This document shows, one piece after another, positions 28,236 to 36,566 of a DNA stretch of 64,000 nucleotides. Made by a program: the position numbers and the translations under genes. The notes below the pieces were generated by a model. The model was not told the origin of the DNA, did no database searches, and worked only from the letters and a program-made list of their open reading frames with translations. The DNA is taken from NCBI GenBank assembly GCA_000967895.1, contig FO203512.1, positions 1,511,350 to 1,575,349 of the forward strand, read 5' to 3'. Each line of letters opens with the position of its first letter. The stretch's first letter is position 1. The DNA comes from Oleispira antarctica RB-8 (lineage in GTDB: Bacteria > Pseudomonadota > Gammaproteobacteria > Pseudomonadales > Oceanobacteraceae).

Positions 28236-29417
28236 TTAGCTTAATGCTTTTGCTAAGCGACTAATTGCAGTCTCTAGATTTTCCATGCTTGTTGCATAAG
28301 AAAGTCGCATGTGACCTGGGGTTCCGAAGGCGGAGCCTGGCACTAACGCAACTTCTGCTTCAATTAGCATCTTCTCGGCAAATTCAACGTCGGTCTCGCA
28401 GCTTGCTGCTTGTATTGCGCCTTTGAAGCTAGGGAACGCGTAAAAAGTACCGTCACTTTCAATGCATTCAACGCCCGGAAGTTCGTTTAAGGCTTTAACC
28501 AAGTAATCATGACGCACTTTAAACGCACTTAGCATTTCTTGAATACAATCTTGGTTGCCATTCAGTGCCGCTTCGGCGGCGTATTGCGATATGGATGTTG
28601 GGTTTGAAGTACTTTGCGATTGAATTTTTTTCATCGCTTTTACCAGCACTTCGGGGCCACCAATATAACCAATGCGCCAGCCTGTCATGCTATACGCTTT
28701 TGAAACGCCATTCATTACAACAGTACGGTCATAAAGCTCAGGGCATACGGTGACTATGTTGTGAAAGCCTCCTTCAGCCCAAAGAATGTGCTCATACATA
28801 TCATCGGTAGCGATTAATATATTAGGGTACTTTAATAGTACTTCAGCAAGTTCTTTTAGTTCAGCTTCTGTGTAAGCAACACCAGAAGGGTTACTTGGGC
28901 TATTTAATACCACTAATTTCGTTTTAGGGGTAATGGCCGCTTCTAATTGAATTGCGGTCATTTTGAAACGATTTGATTGTTCGGTTTCTACTATAACCGG
29001 CGTGCCTTCGGCAATGCGAACCATGTCGGGGTAGGAAACCCAATAAGGTGCAGGAATAACAACTTCGTCGCCAGCATTTAGTAGCGCTAATGCCATATTG
29101 AAAAAGCTTTGCTTACCACCACAAGAGACTAGAATCTGGTCTGGCTGGTAGCTTAAGCCGTTATCACGTTTAAATTTATCGATGATGGCTTTTTTTAAGG
29201 AAGGCGTGCCGTCTACTGCGGTATATTTAGTGAAGCCCTTATTCAATGCTTCAATCGCCGCATCTTTAATGTGCTTAGGGGTGTCAAAATCAGGTTCACC
29301 GGCGCCTAAGCCAATAATATCTTTACCCGCCGCACGTAATTCAGCAGCGCGATTCGTGACTGCCAGTGTAGGGGATGGTTTAATATTTTGTACGCGATCA
29401 GACAATTGAAGATCCAA
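28236..29417 (-). CDS. aspC: Aspartate aminotransferase (class Ib)
   Basis: PLP enzyme of 393 residues interconverting aspartate/2-oxoglutarate and oxaloacetate/glutamate; members of this subgroup may also act on aromatic or prephenate substrates. Motifs are GLGAGEPDFDTPKHIK, NSPSNPSGVAYT and the PLP lysine motif NGVSKAYSMTGWRIGY. The start is a TTG at 29417-29415, 7 bases after GAGGA; no ATG is available nearby. In P. aeruginosa an aminotransferase of this kind also lies between wbpM and uvrB. Confidence 0.92.
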   Translation of the reverse strand: MDLQLSDRVQNIKPSPTLAVTNRAAELRAAGKDIIGLGAGEPDFDTPKHIKDAAIEALNKGFTKYTAVDGTPSLKKAIIDKFKRDNGLSYQPDQILVSCGGKQSFFNMALALLNAGDEVVIPAPYWVSYPDMVRIAEGTPVIVETEQSNRFKMTAIQLEAAITPKTKLVVLNSPSNPSGVAYTEAELKELAEVLLKYPNILIATDDMYEHILWAEGGFHNIVTVCPELYDRTVVMNGVSKAYSMTGWRIGYIGGPEVLVKAMKKIQSQSTSNPTSISQYAAEAALNGNQDCIQEMLSAFKVRHDYLVKALNELPGVECIESDGTFYAFPSFKGAIQAASCETDVEFAEKMLIEAEVALVPGSAFGTPGHMRLSYATSMENLETAISRLAKALS

Positions 29418-29687
29418 GATCTTTTCCTCTAAAAACAGCTATAAAAGTAGTTACCTTAAGTAAGATACAACCCTGCTTGGCTAAATATCAAACGATTTAA
29501 GGTGGTTTTAGATGTTAACTTCGGCATTATACTTAAAAAAACTGTAATTTTAAGCATTTACATAAAATCGTATCTTCATTCGATCGAAAATCAGGTATTC
29601 TTTGGTTATAAATGGCATATCTTTCTTATAGAGCATGGATGTAAATTGGGGAGCGTGTGGATTGTTAAAAATTGATAGGTGTATTAA

Positions 29688-31187
29688 ATGAGCCAGGAAG
29701 TAAAGGTAGGTAATATGACGTCGGCGAGTAGTCATGACGTCGATAGAGATGAAATTGATCTTGTCGATTTAATAAAAAGCATTTGGTCTCAGCGTGGCTT
29801 GGTATTGGGAATTATGTTACTTGTTGTGTTAGCAGTCTTATCTTTTCATTCATACAAGGCTTCTTTCTCTACCGCTAATCGTATTGATTATCCTATTTCA
29901 CTTTCTTTTCTAGCAGACAGCAAGCCTAGTTACCCTAATGGTACTTCGTTTTCCCCTAGAGATTTAATCACGGGCAGAGTATTACAAAATGCCATTAGCA
30001 CTTCGGGCTTGGAATTAACGTTGGAATCTTTAGAGAAATCAATCACGGTTGCGCCTTCAAATAGCCTATTAAAGAAAAGCGAAGATAAGTTATCAGTCTT
30101 GTTGGCTGACGCGAAAACGTCTGAAGAAATAAGACTCGCAGCAGAGGCGAGTTTGAAGTATTTAAAAGACGCGGGTAGTGGTTATGTAACAGTGAGCCTT
30201 AATATTCAAGAATTGGGTGTTAATAGCCAGCAGGGTTCTTTTTTGCTTCAGATAGTTGTTGATGAATGGGCAACGTTATCTCTTGAGCGTGGATTGATGA
30301 ATGTTGATATCGCAAGACCATTAGTGCCATTTACGATCATAGAAGGCAGCAATTTAATTGATAACTATGATCAAGCCTCTAATTACTTGAACTCACTCAC
30401 TACCGCTGTACTTCAGTTGTCAGAATTGAGTGGTTCTAGCAGCATTGTCGTTAATCGTATGAGTATAGAAGATGTTCAGCGTCGTTTAACGGCTTTAGGA
30501 GATCGTGATATTGGCCCTCTGCGTGAATTTGCTTATTCAAACTCATCTTCACTTGCAGAGTCTGATTCAGCAATTCAGGTGCGTTTGTTTGCACGTCAGC
30601 GTTTACTGGATCTTGAGCATGCTCGCTTAACAAAGCTTATTAGCTCTTATGATTTAGCTCTTGTGCAGCTAGGATCTGATAATCAACAACAGCAGTATTC
30701 TGGTAGCTCGAATCAAAATAGTCAGGGGAATCCAGGTCAGTTCGATCAATCGTTTTTGGATTCTCTATTACAGCTTGGTACTAGGTTGGGAGCGGTTGAT
30801 ACTCGTAAGCAACTGTTTGAACGTAGGATTACCGCAGTCGAAGAATTGCTATTGCTGGAAAAAGAAATTTCTATTCTGCTGGGGACGTCATCGAGTAATG
30901 TGATGAAGATTGATCCTGAAGTCATCTTAAAAGGGGCGTTGGTTACCATTGAGAAAGACTTGAATGAAATTCAGCAAAACATTGGGCAATTTGTAGATGC
31001 TATTCGTGAGCTGACTTTAAGCAGTCATGCTCAAGTATATTCAGCAAACTCTGCTCCTCAAGTTCGTGGTGGTTTTATGGAATTAGCGCCTCGATTTGCT
31101 TTGTTTATCGTGCTGGGTAGCATTTTAGGATTGTTTTTAGGCATTTTTGTTGCTTTGATTCGTTCTGCGTTAATTAACAGTAAGTAA
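29688..31187 (+). CDS. wzz: Wzz-like polysaccharide chain-length regulator
   Basis: A 499-residue inner-membrane protein with one helix near the N-terminus (about 34-54, GLVLGIMLLVVLAVLSF), a long periplasmic, largely helical region and a C-terminal helix (about 468-492, ALFIVLGSILGLFLGIFVALI). The EIDLVDLIKSIWSQRG start is the Wzz signature (PF02706 type). It sets the modal chain length of Wzy-made polymer. It is longer than enterobacterial Wzz (about 325). It lies outside the main island but close, 35 bases before uvrB. Confidence 0.85.
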   Translation: MSQEVKVGNMTSASSHDVDRDEIDLVDLIKSIWSQRGLVLGIMLLVVLAVLSFHSYKASFSTANRIDYPISLSFLADSKPSYPNGTSFSPRDLITGRVLQNAISTSGLELTLESLEKSITVAPSNSLLKKSEDKLSVLLADAKTSEEIRLAAEASLKYLKDAGSGYVTVSLNIQELGVNSQQGSFLLQIVVDEWATLSLERGLMNVDIARPLVPFTIIEGSNLIDNYDQASNYLNSLTTAVLQLSELSGSSSIVVNRMSIEDVQRRLTALGDRDIGPLREFAYSNSSSLAESDSAIQVRLFARQRLLDLEHARLTKLISSYDLALVQLGSDNQQQQYSGSSNQNSQGNPGQFDQSFLDSLLQLGTRLGAVDTRKQLFERRITAVEELLLLEKEISILLGTSSSNVMKIDPEVILKGALVTIEKDLNEIQQNIGQFVDAIRELTLSSHAQVYSANSAPQVRGGFMELAPRFALFIVLGSILGLFLGIFVALIRSALINSK

Positions 31188-31222
31188 AGTCACAGTATCA
31201 GATTGAGCACAAATAGCCGTTT

Positions 31223-33301
31223 ATGAAAGATAAAAAATTTGAGCTTAAATCTAAATATCAGCCTGCGGGTGATCAACCTACCGCGATCAAGGGGTTGATT
31301 GAGGGTTTAGAAGATGGGCTTTTACGTCAAACGTTGTTAGGTGTTACTGGCTCGGGTAAGACTTTTACCATGGCCAATATTATTGCTCAGCAGCAGCGCC
31401 CAGCGTTGATTATGGCTCATAATAAAACGCTGGCGGCGCAGCTATATGGGGAGTTTAAAGAATTTTTCCCAAATAATGCTGTTGGTTATTTTGTTTCTTA
31501 TTACGATTATTACCAGCCTGAGGCTTATGTTGCGGCCTCTGATACCTTTATTGATAAAGACGCGTCGGTTAACGAACACATTGAACAGATGCGTCTTTCG
31601 GCGACCAAGTCGTTATTAGAGCGTCGTGATGTCGTCATTATTGCCAGTGTGTCTTCTATCTACGGCTTAGGAGACCCTGAGTCGTATTTGAAGATGATGT
31701 TGCATATAGAGGTGGGTGATCAAATTGATCAGCGTACTATTTTGCATCGTCTTGCTGAGTTGCAATATGTTCGTAATGATATGGATTTTCATCGCGGTAA
31801 CTACCGTGTGCGTGGGGATGTGATTGATATTTTCCCTGCAGAATCTGATGATGAAGGCATACGAATTGAATTGTTTGATGATGAAGTTGAGCAGATTAGC
31901 CAGTTTGATCCTTTAACCGGACATATCGTTCAGCGCTTGGCGCGTGCAACTATTTATCCTAAAACCCACTATGTGACGCCACGCCAGACGATCTTGGATG
32001 CTGTGGAACATGTTGAAGTGGAATTGGAAGAGCGTATAAAGCAATTTAAAGATAATAACTTGCTGGTTGAGGCGCAGCGAATCGAGCAGCGCACTCGCTA
32101 TGATTTAGAAATGATGCGCGAGCTGGGTTATTGTTCGGGTATTGAAAACTATTCACGCTACCTTTCTGGCCGTGATTCTGGCAATGCACCGCCGACATTA
32201 TTTGATTATTTACCGAAAGATGCTTTGGTATTCGTTGATGAGTCTCATGTGTCTATTCCGCAAATTGGCGCTATGTATCGTGGTGACCGCTCGCGTAAAG
32301 AAAATCTCGTTCAATTTGGTTTTCGCTTGCCTTCGGCTCTTGATAATCGACCGATGAAGTTTGAAGAGTGGGAGGCGATAGTCCCGCAAACCATCTTTGT
32401 TTCGGCAACGCCTGGCCCTTATGAAAATGAACATGCTGATAAAGTTGTTGAGCAGGTTGTAAGGCCTACGGGCTTGCTTGATCCTATTATTGAAGTTCGA
32501 CCTGCTGCGGGAGATCCTAGCAAGGGCACCGTGAGTCAGGTTGATGATGTACTGGGTGAAATTCATAAGCGTGCGGCGATAGGCGAGCGTATTTTAATAA
32601 CGGTGCTGACTAAGCGCATGGCGGAAGATCTTACCGACTATCTGTTAGAACATGATGTCCGTGTGCGTTATTTGCATTCCGATATCGATACGGTAGAGCG
32701 GGTAGAGATTATTCGCGATCTTCGTCTCGGAGAGTTTGATGTGTTAGTGGGTATTAATTTACTGCGTGAAGGTTTGGATATCCCAGAAGTCTCTTTGGTG
32801 GCGATATTTGATGCCGATAAAGAAGGCTTTTTGCGCAGTGAGCGATCGTTGATACAGACCATTGGCCGTGCGGCGCGTAACTTGAATGGTATTGCGATTC
32901 TCTATGCCGATAAAATAACCGAATCAATGAAAAAAGCGATGGGTGAAACGGCTCGTCGCAGAATTAAGCAGCAAGCGCATAACGAAGCTCAAGGTATTAT
33001 TCCTTTTGGTGTCACTAAGTCGGTTGAAGATATTTTGCAAGCCGCTGTTGCTCCTGGTGGGCGTGCTAATCGAGATAAGAAAGGCCGAAACGATAAACGT
33101 TCATTGCAGCAGCAAGTGGCTGAAGACAGTGCGGAATATTTAGCACAAGCGGCAAGATTAACGCCGTCGCAGATCGCTAAACGCATGTCAGAAATTGAAG
33201 ATGAAATGTACTTAGCGGCAAAAGAGTTGAAGTTTGAGAAAGCGGCTCAGTTACGCGATGAGTTGCATGAGCTAAAAGCTTTAATGATTAAAAACAGCTA
33301 G
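31223..33301 (+). CDS. uvrB: Excinuclease ABC subunit B
   Basis: Damage-verification helicase of nucleotide excision repair. The 692 residues show the Walker A motif [10 protein letters not shown] near residue 45, the beta-hairpin [11 protein letters not shown], the DESH box ([11 protein letters not shown]), motif VI (QTIGRAARN) and a C-terminal UVR domain ([24 protein letters not shown]). It is slightly longer than the usual 670 residues. No CTG-N10-CAG LexA-type box is visible in the 35 bases before the start, so it may be transcribed with wzz or from a promoter farther up. Confidence 0.98.
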   Translation: MKDKKFELKSKYQPAGDQPTAIKGLIEGLEDGLLRQTLLGVTGSGKTFTMANIIAQQQRPALIMAHNKTLAAQLYGEFKEFFPNNAVGYFVSYYDYYQPEAYVAASDTFIDKDASVNEHIEQMRLSATKSLLERRDVVIIASVSSIYGLGDPESYLKMMLHIEVGDQIDQRTILHRLAELQYVRNDMDFHRGNYRVRGDVIDIFPAESDDEGIRIELFDDEVEQISQFDPLTGHIVQRLARATIYPKTHYVTPRQTILDAVEHVEVELEERIKQFKDNNLLVEAQRIEQRTRYDLEMMRELGYCSGIENYSRYLSGRDSGNAPPTLFDYLPKDALVFVDESHVSIPQIGAMYRGDRSRKENLVQFGFRLPSALDNRPMKFEEWEAIVPQTIFVSATPGPYENEHADKVVEQVVRPTGLLDPIIEVRPAAGDPSKGTVSQVDDVLGEIHKRAAIGERILITVLTKRMAEDLTDYLLEHDVRVRYLHSDIDTVERVEIIRDLRLGEFDVLVGINLLREGLDIPEVSLVAIFDADKEGFLRSERSLIQTIGRAARNLNGIAILYADKITESMKKAMGETARRRIKQQAHNEAQGIIPFGVTKSVEDILQAAVAPGGRANRDKKGRNDKRSLQQQVAEDSAEYLAQAARLTPSQIAKRMSEIEDEMYLAAKELKFEKAAQLRDELHELKALMIKNS

Positions 33302-33475
33302 TCAAAAGTACGATGGACTGATGATTTTTCTATATATTTGAGTCGTTTTTAGAAAAATTGGTTATTTTTTCTGGGTATGTTGATACATATTACTCATGAA
33401 AATGTCGTATTTTGGCCAGTTGGCACAGTTTGACTCGCTTAGTGGTACTTTTACTCTAAAAGAAAGTTTTGACGG

Positions 33476-33505
33476 TTGTCAGTCACCATTCATTCACTCT
33501 ATAGT
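33476..33505 (+). promoter_or_regulatory. Possible sigma-70 promoter
   Basis: TTGTCA (33476-33481) and TATAGT (33500-33505) are separated by 18 bases, 45 bases before the next start codon. No terminator-strength hairpin was seen after uvrB in this 248-base gap. Confidence 0.45.
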
Positions 33506-33549
33506 GTGTCCTTGATCACAAAATAATAATAAATCACCAAGGAAACAAC

Positions 33550-34182
33550 ATGAAGCAAACTCTCGTTAGTCAGTGCTTTATCTCGATGCTCCTGCTTTTA
33601 ATACTGCCGCTTTCTGCATCGGCGTTAACCATTGACGGTTATGAAATTCCACAAATTATTCCTGCAACCAGTCAGCACGCTGAATTAAAATTAAATGGTG
33701 CTTCTATGCGCATTTTGTACGGTGTTGTTGATACCTATATTGGTAAGCTTTATGTTGAGAATCCAGAAACCGATCCGGATGCACTGATTGAGGCTGATGA
33801 GTTCAAGCGGATGGTTTTTAAAATTGTGATGAAGCGAATAAGTGGTCGTCGTATTGCCAAAGCGATGTACGAGGCTTTACAGCTTAATGTCACTCGAGAA
33901 GAAGCGAGTGTGTTGGAAGATCGTTTGCAGCTACTGGTGACTATGTTTGATAGCAGTCTAAAAAAAGGCCAAGAAAGTTATGTTGAGTGGGTGCCTTCGG
34001 AAGGTTCGCGTATCGTTTTAAACGGTGAGGTGAAGGGTATGATTCCCGGTAAGGATTTATACGATGCCCTTCTTAGAATTTGGATTGGTGAAAACCCTGT
34101 GGGAAGTACGTTTAAGCGCCAGGTGTTGGGTATTGAAGAGTATCAGGCTCCTAGATCTATCCGAAGAAAAGGGCGTCGTTAA
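33550..34182 (+). CDS. Secreted chalcone-isomerase-like protein
   Basis: A 210-residue protein with a cleavable signal peptide (hydrophobic 8-24 ending in ASA) and a likely chalcone-isomerase-like fold (PF16036 type). Supporting segments are ELKLNGASMRILYGVVDTYIGKLYVENP, a central helical region, YVEWVPSEGSRIVLNGEVKG and ALLRIWIGENPV near the end. Bacterial members are periplasmic; their function is not established and they are not known flavonoid enzymes. A good ribosome binding site AAGGAA precedes the ATG. The C-terminal tail is strongly basic (RRKGRR). Confidence 0.75.
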   Translation: MKQTLVSQCFISMLLLLILPLSASALTIDGYEIPQIIPATSQHAELKLNGASMRILYGVVDTYIGKLYVENPETDPDALIEADEFKRMVFKIVMKRISGRRIAKAMYEALQLNVTREEASVLEDRLQLLVTMFDSSLKKGQESYVEWVPSEGSRIVLNGEVKGMIPGKDLYDALLRIWIGENPVGSTFKRQVLGIEEYQAPRSIRRKGRR

Positions 34183-34273
34183 TGATTCAGTTTAATTTTA
34201 TTCGCTAATAGAAGAGTGGCGAGGTAAAATTCGAGCTTACCAAAGTTAGCAAATGAGTGTCCATCTTTTACAG

Positions 34274-34290
34274 GGTACACGACGTGTACC
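34274..34290. promoter_or_regulatory. Palindromic operator-like site before the AraC regulator
   Basis: GGTACACG and CGTGTACC are perfect inverted arms of eight bases around one central A, 34 bases before the regulator start codon. The position suits autoregulation. Confidence 0.45.
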
Positions 34291-34324
34291 GCTTATGGGA
34301 TATTTCAAATGATGGGGTGCTTGC

Positions 34325-35350
34325 ATGAAACTGGGTGATATTTCGGTATCGTACGTCGAGATCTTACGTAAAGCCATGCTGGCTCTGGATAGTAATCCGC
34401 AGTTGATCTTGCAGCAATTTGGCTTGAATGACATTACCATGGCTTCTCCAGATGCTCGCATCAGTATTCCACGCTTTATGCGCTTAGGCTTTGCTAGTAT
34501 TCAGTATTCCCAGAAGCCTTGGCTTGGTCTGGAGATGGGGATTCAAACCAGTGCAACCAATTTGGGTGTTGCGGGGTTAATGGCCCTGTCGGCGTCAGAT
34601 TTAAAAATGGCGTGCAAGAGCATTTGTCATTACGAGTTATTAAGCAGCTACAATACCCGCGGGCAATCCGCATTTTATATGTCGGAAGGCTTTGGTATTG
34701 CTCAGTTTTATTCGATCAGTCCTTATAATAGCTTCAACTTATTTGTCGTCGATTCTGTTTTGTCCGGATGGTATAGCTTAGTGCAATGGTTAACGGGCCG
34801 AGATGATTGTATTGAAGCAATGTGTTTCGAGTTTGATGAGCCGGAGTACAGTCATGTTTATAATACGTATTTTGATTGCGAAGTGCGTTTTTCTCAGCCT
34901 TATAACGCCGTTATTATAAAACCTCATGCTCTTAATTATAAAGTGCTGCATGGTTGTGCTTCGACTTATGAGTTGTTGAAGCGACAAGCGGATGCAGATC
35001 TTGAAAAAGTACGCATGGGATTAAATTTTAGCGAGAAGGTCGCACGAGTCATTACTCCATTGCTTAATGGTTCCACGCCTACATTGGATCAAATTGCGGA
35101 GCAGCTTAATATGGCACCTTGGACGGTACGTCGTAAGCTAGTGAGTGAAGGGGTGACGTTTCAGCAAGTATTAAATGATACTCGCCGAGGCTTGGCTGTG
35201 AGTTATGTAAAGGATACTGCGTTTACGTTGGGGGAAATAGCCTACCTGTTGGGCTTTGGTTCTCCGACAGCCTTTCAGCGTGCGTTTAAGCGGTGGACGG
35301 GAGTTGCCCCAGGTAGTTATCGACATGATACGAGTGATCATGCTACTTAG
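34325..35350 (+). CDS. AraC-family transcriptional regulator
   Basis: A 341-residue regulator with an N-terminal arabinose-binding-domain-like region (about 15-200, containing RISIPRFMRLGF and PWLGLEMGIQ) and a C-terminal double helix-turn-helix. The second HTH shows the AraC signature IAYLLGFGSPTAFQRAFKRWTGVAPGSYR. It resembles the OruR/ArgR-like subgroup of Pseudomonas. Effector and targets cannot be read from the sequence; no co-directional target gene is next to it. Confidence 0.93.
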   Translation: MKLGDISVSYVEILRKAMLALDSNPQLILQQFGLNDITMASPDARISIPRFMRLGFASIQYSQKPWLGLEMGIQTSATNLGVAGLMALSASDLKMACKSICHYELLSSYNTRGQSAFYMSEGFGIAQFYSISPYNSFNLFVVDSVLSGWYSLVQWLTGRDDCIEAMCFEFDEPEYSHVYNTYFDCEVRFSQPYNAVIIKPHALNYKVLHGCASTYELLKRQADADLEKVRMGLNFSEKVARVITPLLNGSTPTLDQIAEQLNMAPWTVRRKLVSEGVTFQQVLNDTRRGLAVSYVKDTAFTLGEIAYLLGFGSPTAFQRAFKRWTGVAPGSYRHDTSDHAT

Positions 35351-35355
35351 TGTTG

Positions 35356-35436
35356 TTACATCTCTGTTGCGTCGTCCGCATCATCTTCATAATCGTCTAA
35401 GTGTGTTGTATTTAAATCTTCTTCGTATTCCATCAT
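35356..35436 (-). CDS. Small acidic protein candidate (26 aa)
   Basis: An uninterrupted frame of 26 residues begins with MMEYEEDLNTTHLDDYEDD and ends ...ATEM. Twelve residues are Asp or Glu and none is Lys or Arg. The ATG is preceded, after eight bases, by AGAGGA, the strongest ribosome binding site in this gap. It is convergent with the AraC gene and downstream of the tRNA array on the same strand. I do not recognise a family. The other unassigned bases between 35437 and 35681 show no further gene. Confidence 0.45.
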   Translation of the reverse strand: MMEYEEDLNTTHLDDYEDDADDATEM

Positions 35437-35681
35437 AGTGGAAGTCCTCTTTTTGCTTTCTTTATTTTAGTATTTTTATTTCAATGTTCGAAAATCATAC
35501 GCGTCATATGTCATGGCTTGTATGCAATTAGAATAATCTATTAATATTACAGATTTATGAATTGAGACAATAAAAAGAAAGGTTTGGCTATATTTCTGTT
35601 TAGGTGTGTTCTAGTTGTTGTTTTAAGTATTTTTAAATAGAAGGGAAAAACTGATGTGCATCTGAAGGTCTATGTATTAAA

Positions 35682-35758
35682 TGGCGGACTGGACGAGACT
35701 CGAACTCGCGACCCCTGGCGTGACAGGCCAGTATTCTAACCAACTGAACTACCAGTCC
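35682..35758 (-). tRNA. tRNA-Asp (GTC), copy 1
   Basis: A 77-base cloverleaf on the minus strand: acceptor GGACTGG/CCAGTCC, anticodon loop CTGTCAC with anticodon GTC, T-loop TTCGAGT, discriminator G and encoded CCA. It is the last gene of the six-tRNA array in transcription order. Confidence 0.98.
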
Positions 35759-35821
35759 GCATAATACAACTTTCTAACGTTTTTCTACTACTTTTTACCA
35801 AGAATAACACGATGTTATAAT

Positions 35822-35897
35822 TGGTGGGTGATGACGGGATCGAACCGCCGACATCCACCTTGTAAGGGTGGCGCTCTCCCAGCTGAGCTAATCACCC
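35822..35897 (-). tRNA. tRNA-Val (TAC), copy 1
   Basis: A 76-base cloverleaf on the minus strand: acceptor GGGTGAT/ATCACCC, anticodon loop with TAC between CCACC and GGTGG, T-loop TTCGATC, discriminator A and encoded CCA. Confidence 0.98.
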
Positions 35898-35985
35898 GCT
35901 TTTAGCGAGGAGTAGGGCTCTAGGAGCAACTACATGTCTCTACTATTTTTTCTACTTACTTTCTTCATTACTGAAGACTTTAAAA

Positions 35986-36062
35986 TGGCGGACTGGACGA
36001 GACTCGAACTCGCGACCCCTGGCGTGACAGGCCAGTATTCTAACCAACTGAACTACCAGTCC
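35986..36062 (-). tRNA. tRNA-Asp (GTC), copy 2
   Basis: By eye identical over the mature 77 bases to the copies at 35682 and 36241, while the spacers on both sides differ. Confidence 0.98.
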
Positions 36063-36130
36063 ACTTAAAGCTTTGATTTATAAATCAGTCCAATTCTTAT
36101 TGTCACACTGTTATGTGTTAGATAATGAAT

Positions 36131-36206
36131 TGGTGGGTGATGACGGGATCGAACCGCCGACATCCACCTTGTAAGGGTGGCGCTCTCCCAGCTGAGCTAA
36201 TCACCC
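36131..36206 (-). tRNA. tRNA-Val (TAC), copy 2
   Basis: By eye identical over the mature 76 bases to the copies at 35822 and 36388; anticodon TAC and CCA end encoded. Confidence 0.98.
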
Positions 36207-36240
36207 AACGTATAAATCAGATACTACTTGTAACATTAAA

Positions 36241-36317
36241 TGGCGGACTGGACGAGACTCGAACTCGCGACCCCTGGCGTGACAGGCCAGTATTCTAACC
36301 AACTGAACTACCAGTCC
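36241..36317 (-). tRNA. tRNA-Asp (GTC), copy 3
   Basis: Third identical tRNA-Asp copy. It lies only 34 bases from tRNA-Val copy 2 and 70 bases from copy 3. Confidence 0.98.
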
Positions 36318-36387
36318 ACTTTAATATTACCTTTGCTTAAACAAGTCTAGCCAATCTATTCGTCACAACTATTTCTAGTTAATAAAT

Positions 36388-36463
36388 TGGTGGGTGATGA
36401 CGGGATCGAACCGCCGACATCCACCTTGTAAGGGTGGCGCTCTCCCAGCTGAGCTAATCACCC
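36388..36463 (-). tRNA. tRNA-Val (TAC), copy 3
   Basis: First gene of the array in transcription order; the 5' end at 36463 is 22 bases from the -10 box of a strong promoter. Sequence is identical by eye to the other two Val copies. Confidence 0.98.
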
Positions 36464-36484
36464 AGTCTTGTTTCAGCGAGGTGC

Positions 36485-36512
36485 ATTCTACATTTATCCT
36501 AAGACATGTCAA
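36485..36512 (-). promoter_or_regulatory. Strong sigma-70 promoter of the Val-Asp tRNA array
   Basis: On the minus strand a consensus TTGACA (36512-36507) is followed after 16 bases by TAGAAT (36490-36485). A GC-rich discriminator (GCACCTCGC) follows, as in stringently controlled stable-RNA promoters. Confidence 0.85.
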
Positions 36513-36566
36513 ACATTTAAATGAAAAAAGTTTATCTTTTTCAGTAGCTTGCGTGAAAAGCAGGGT

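Noticed and set aside
31188-31222. SOS (LexA) box before uvrB
   Set aside because: No CTG-N10-CAG pattern of acceptable quality is present in the short gap.
35640-35681. Terminator of the tRNA array
   Set aside because: On the minus strand a T-run follows GATGCACATC, but the stem is only four pairs with a two-base loop, too weak to call.
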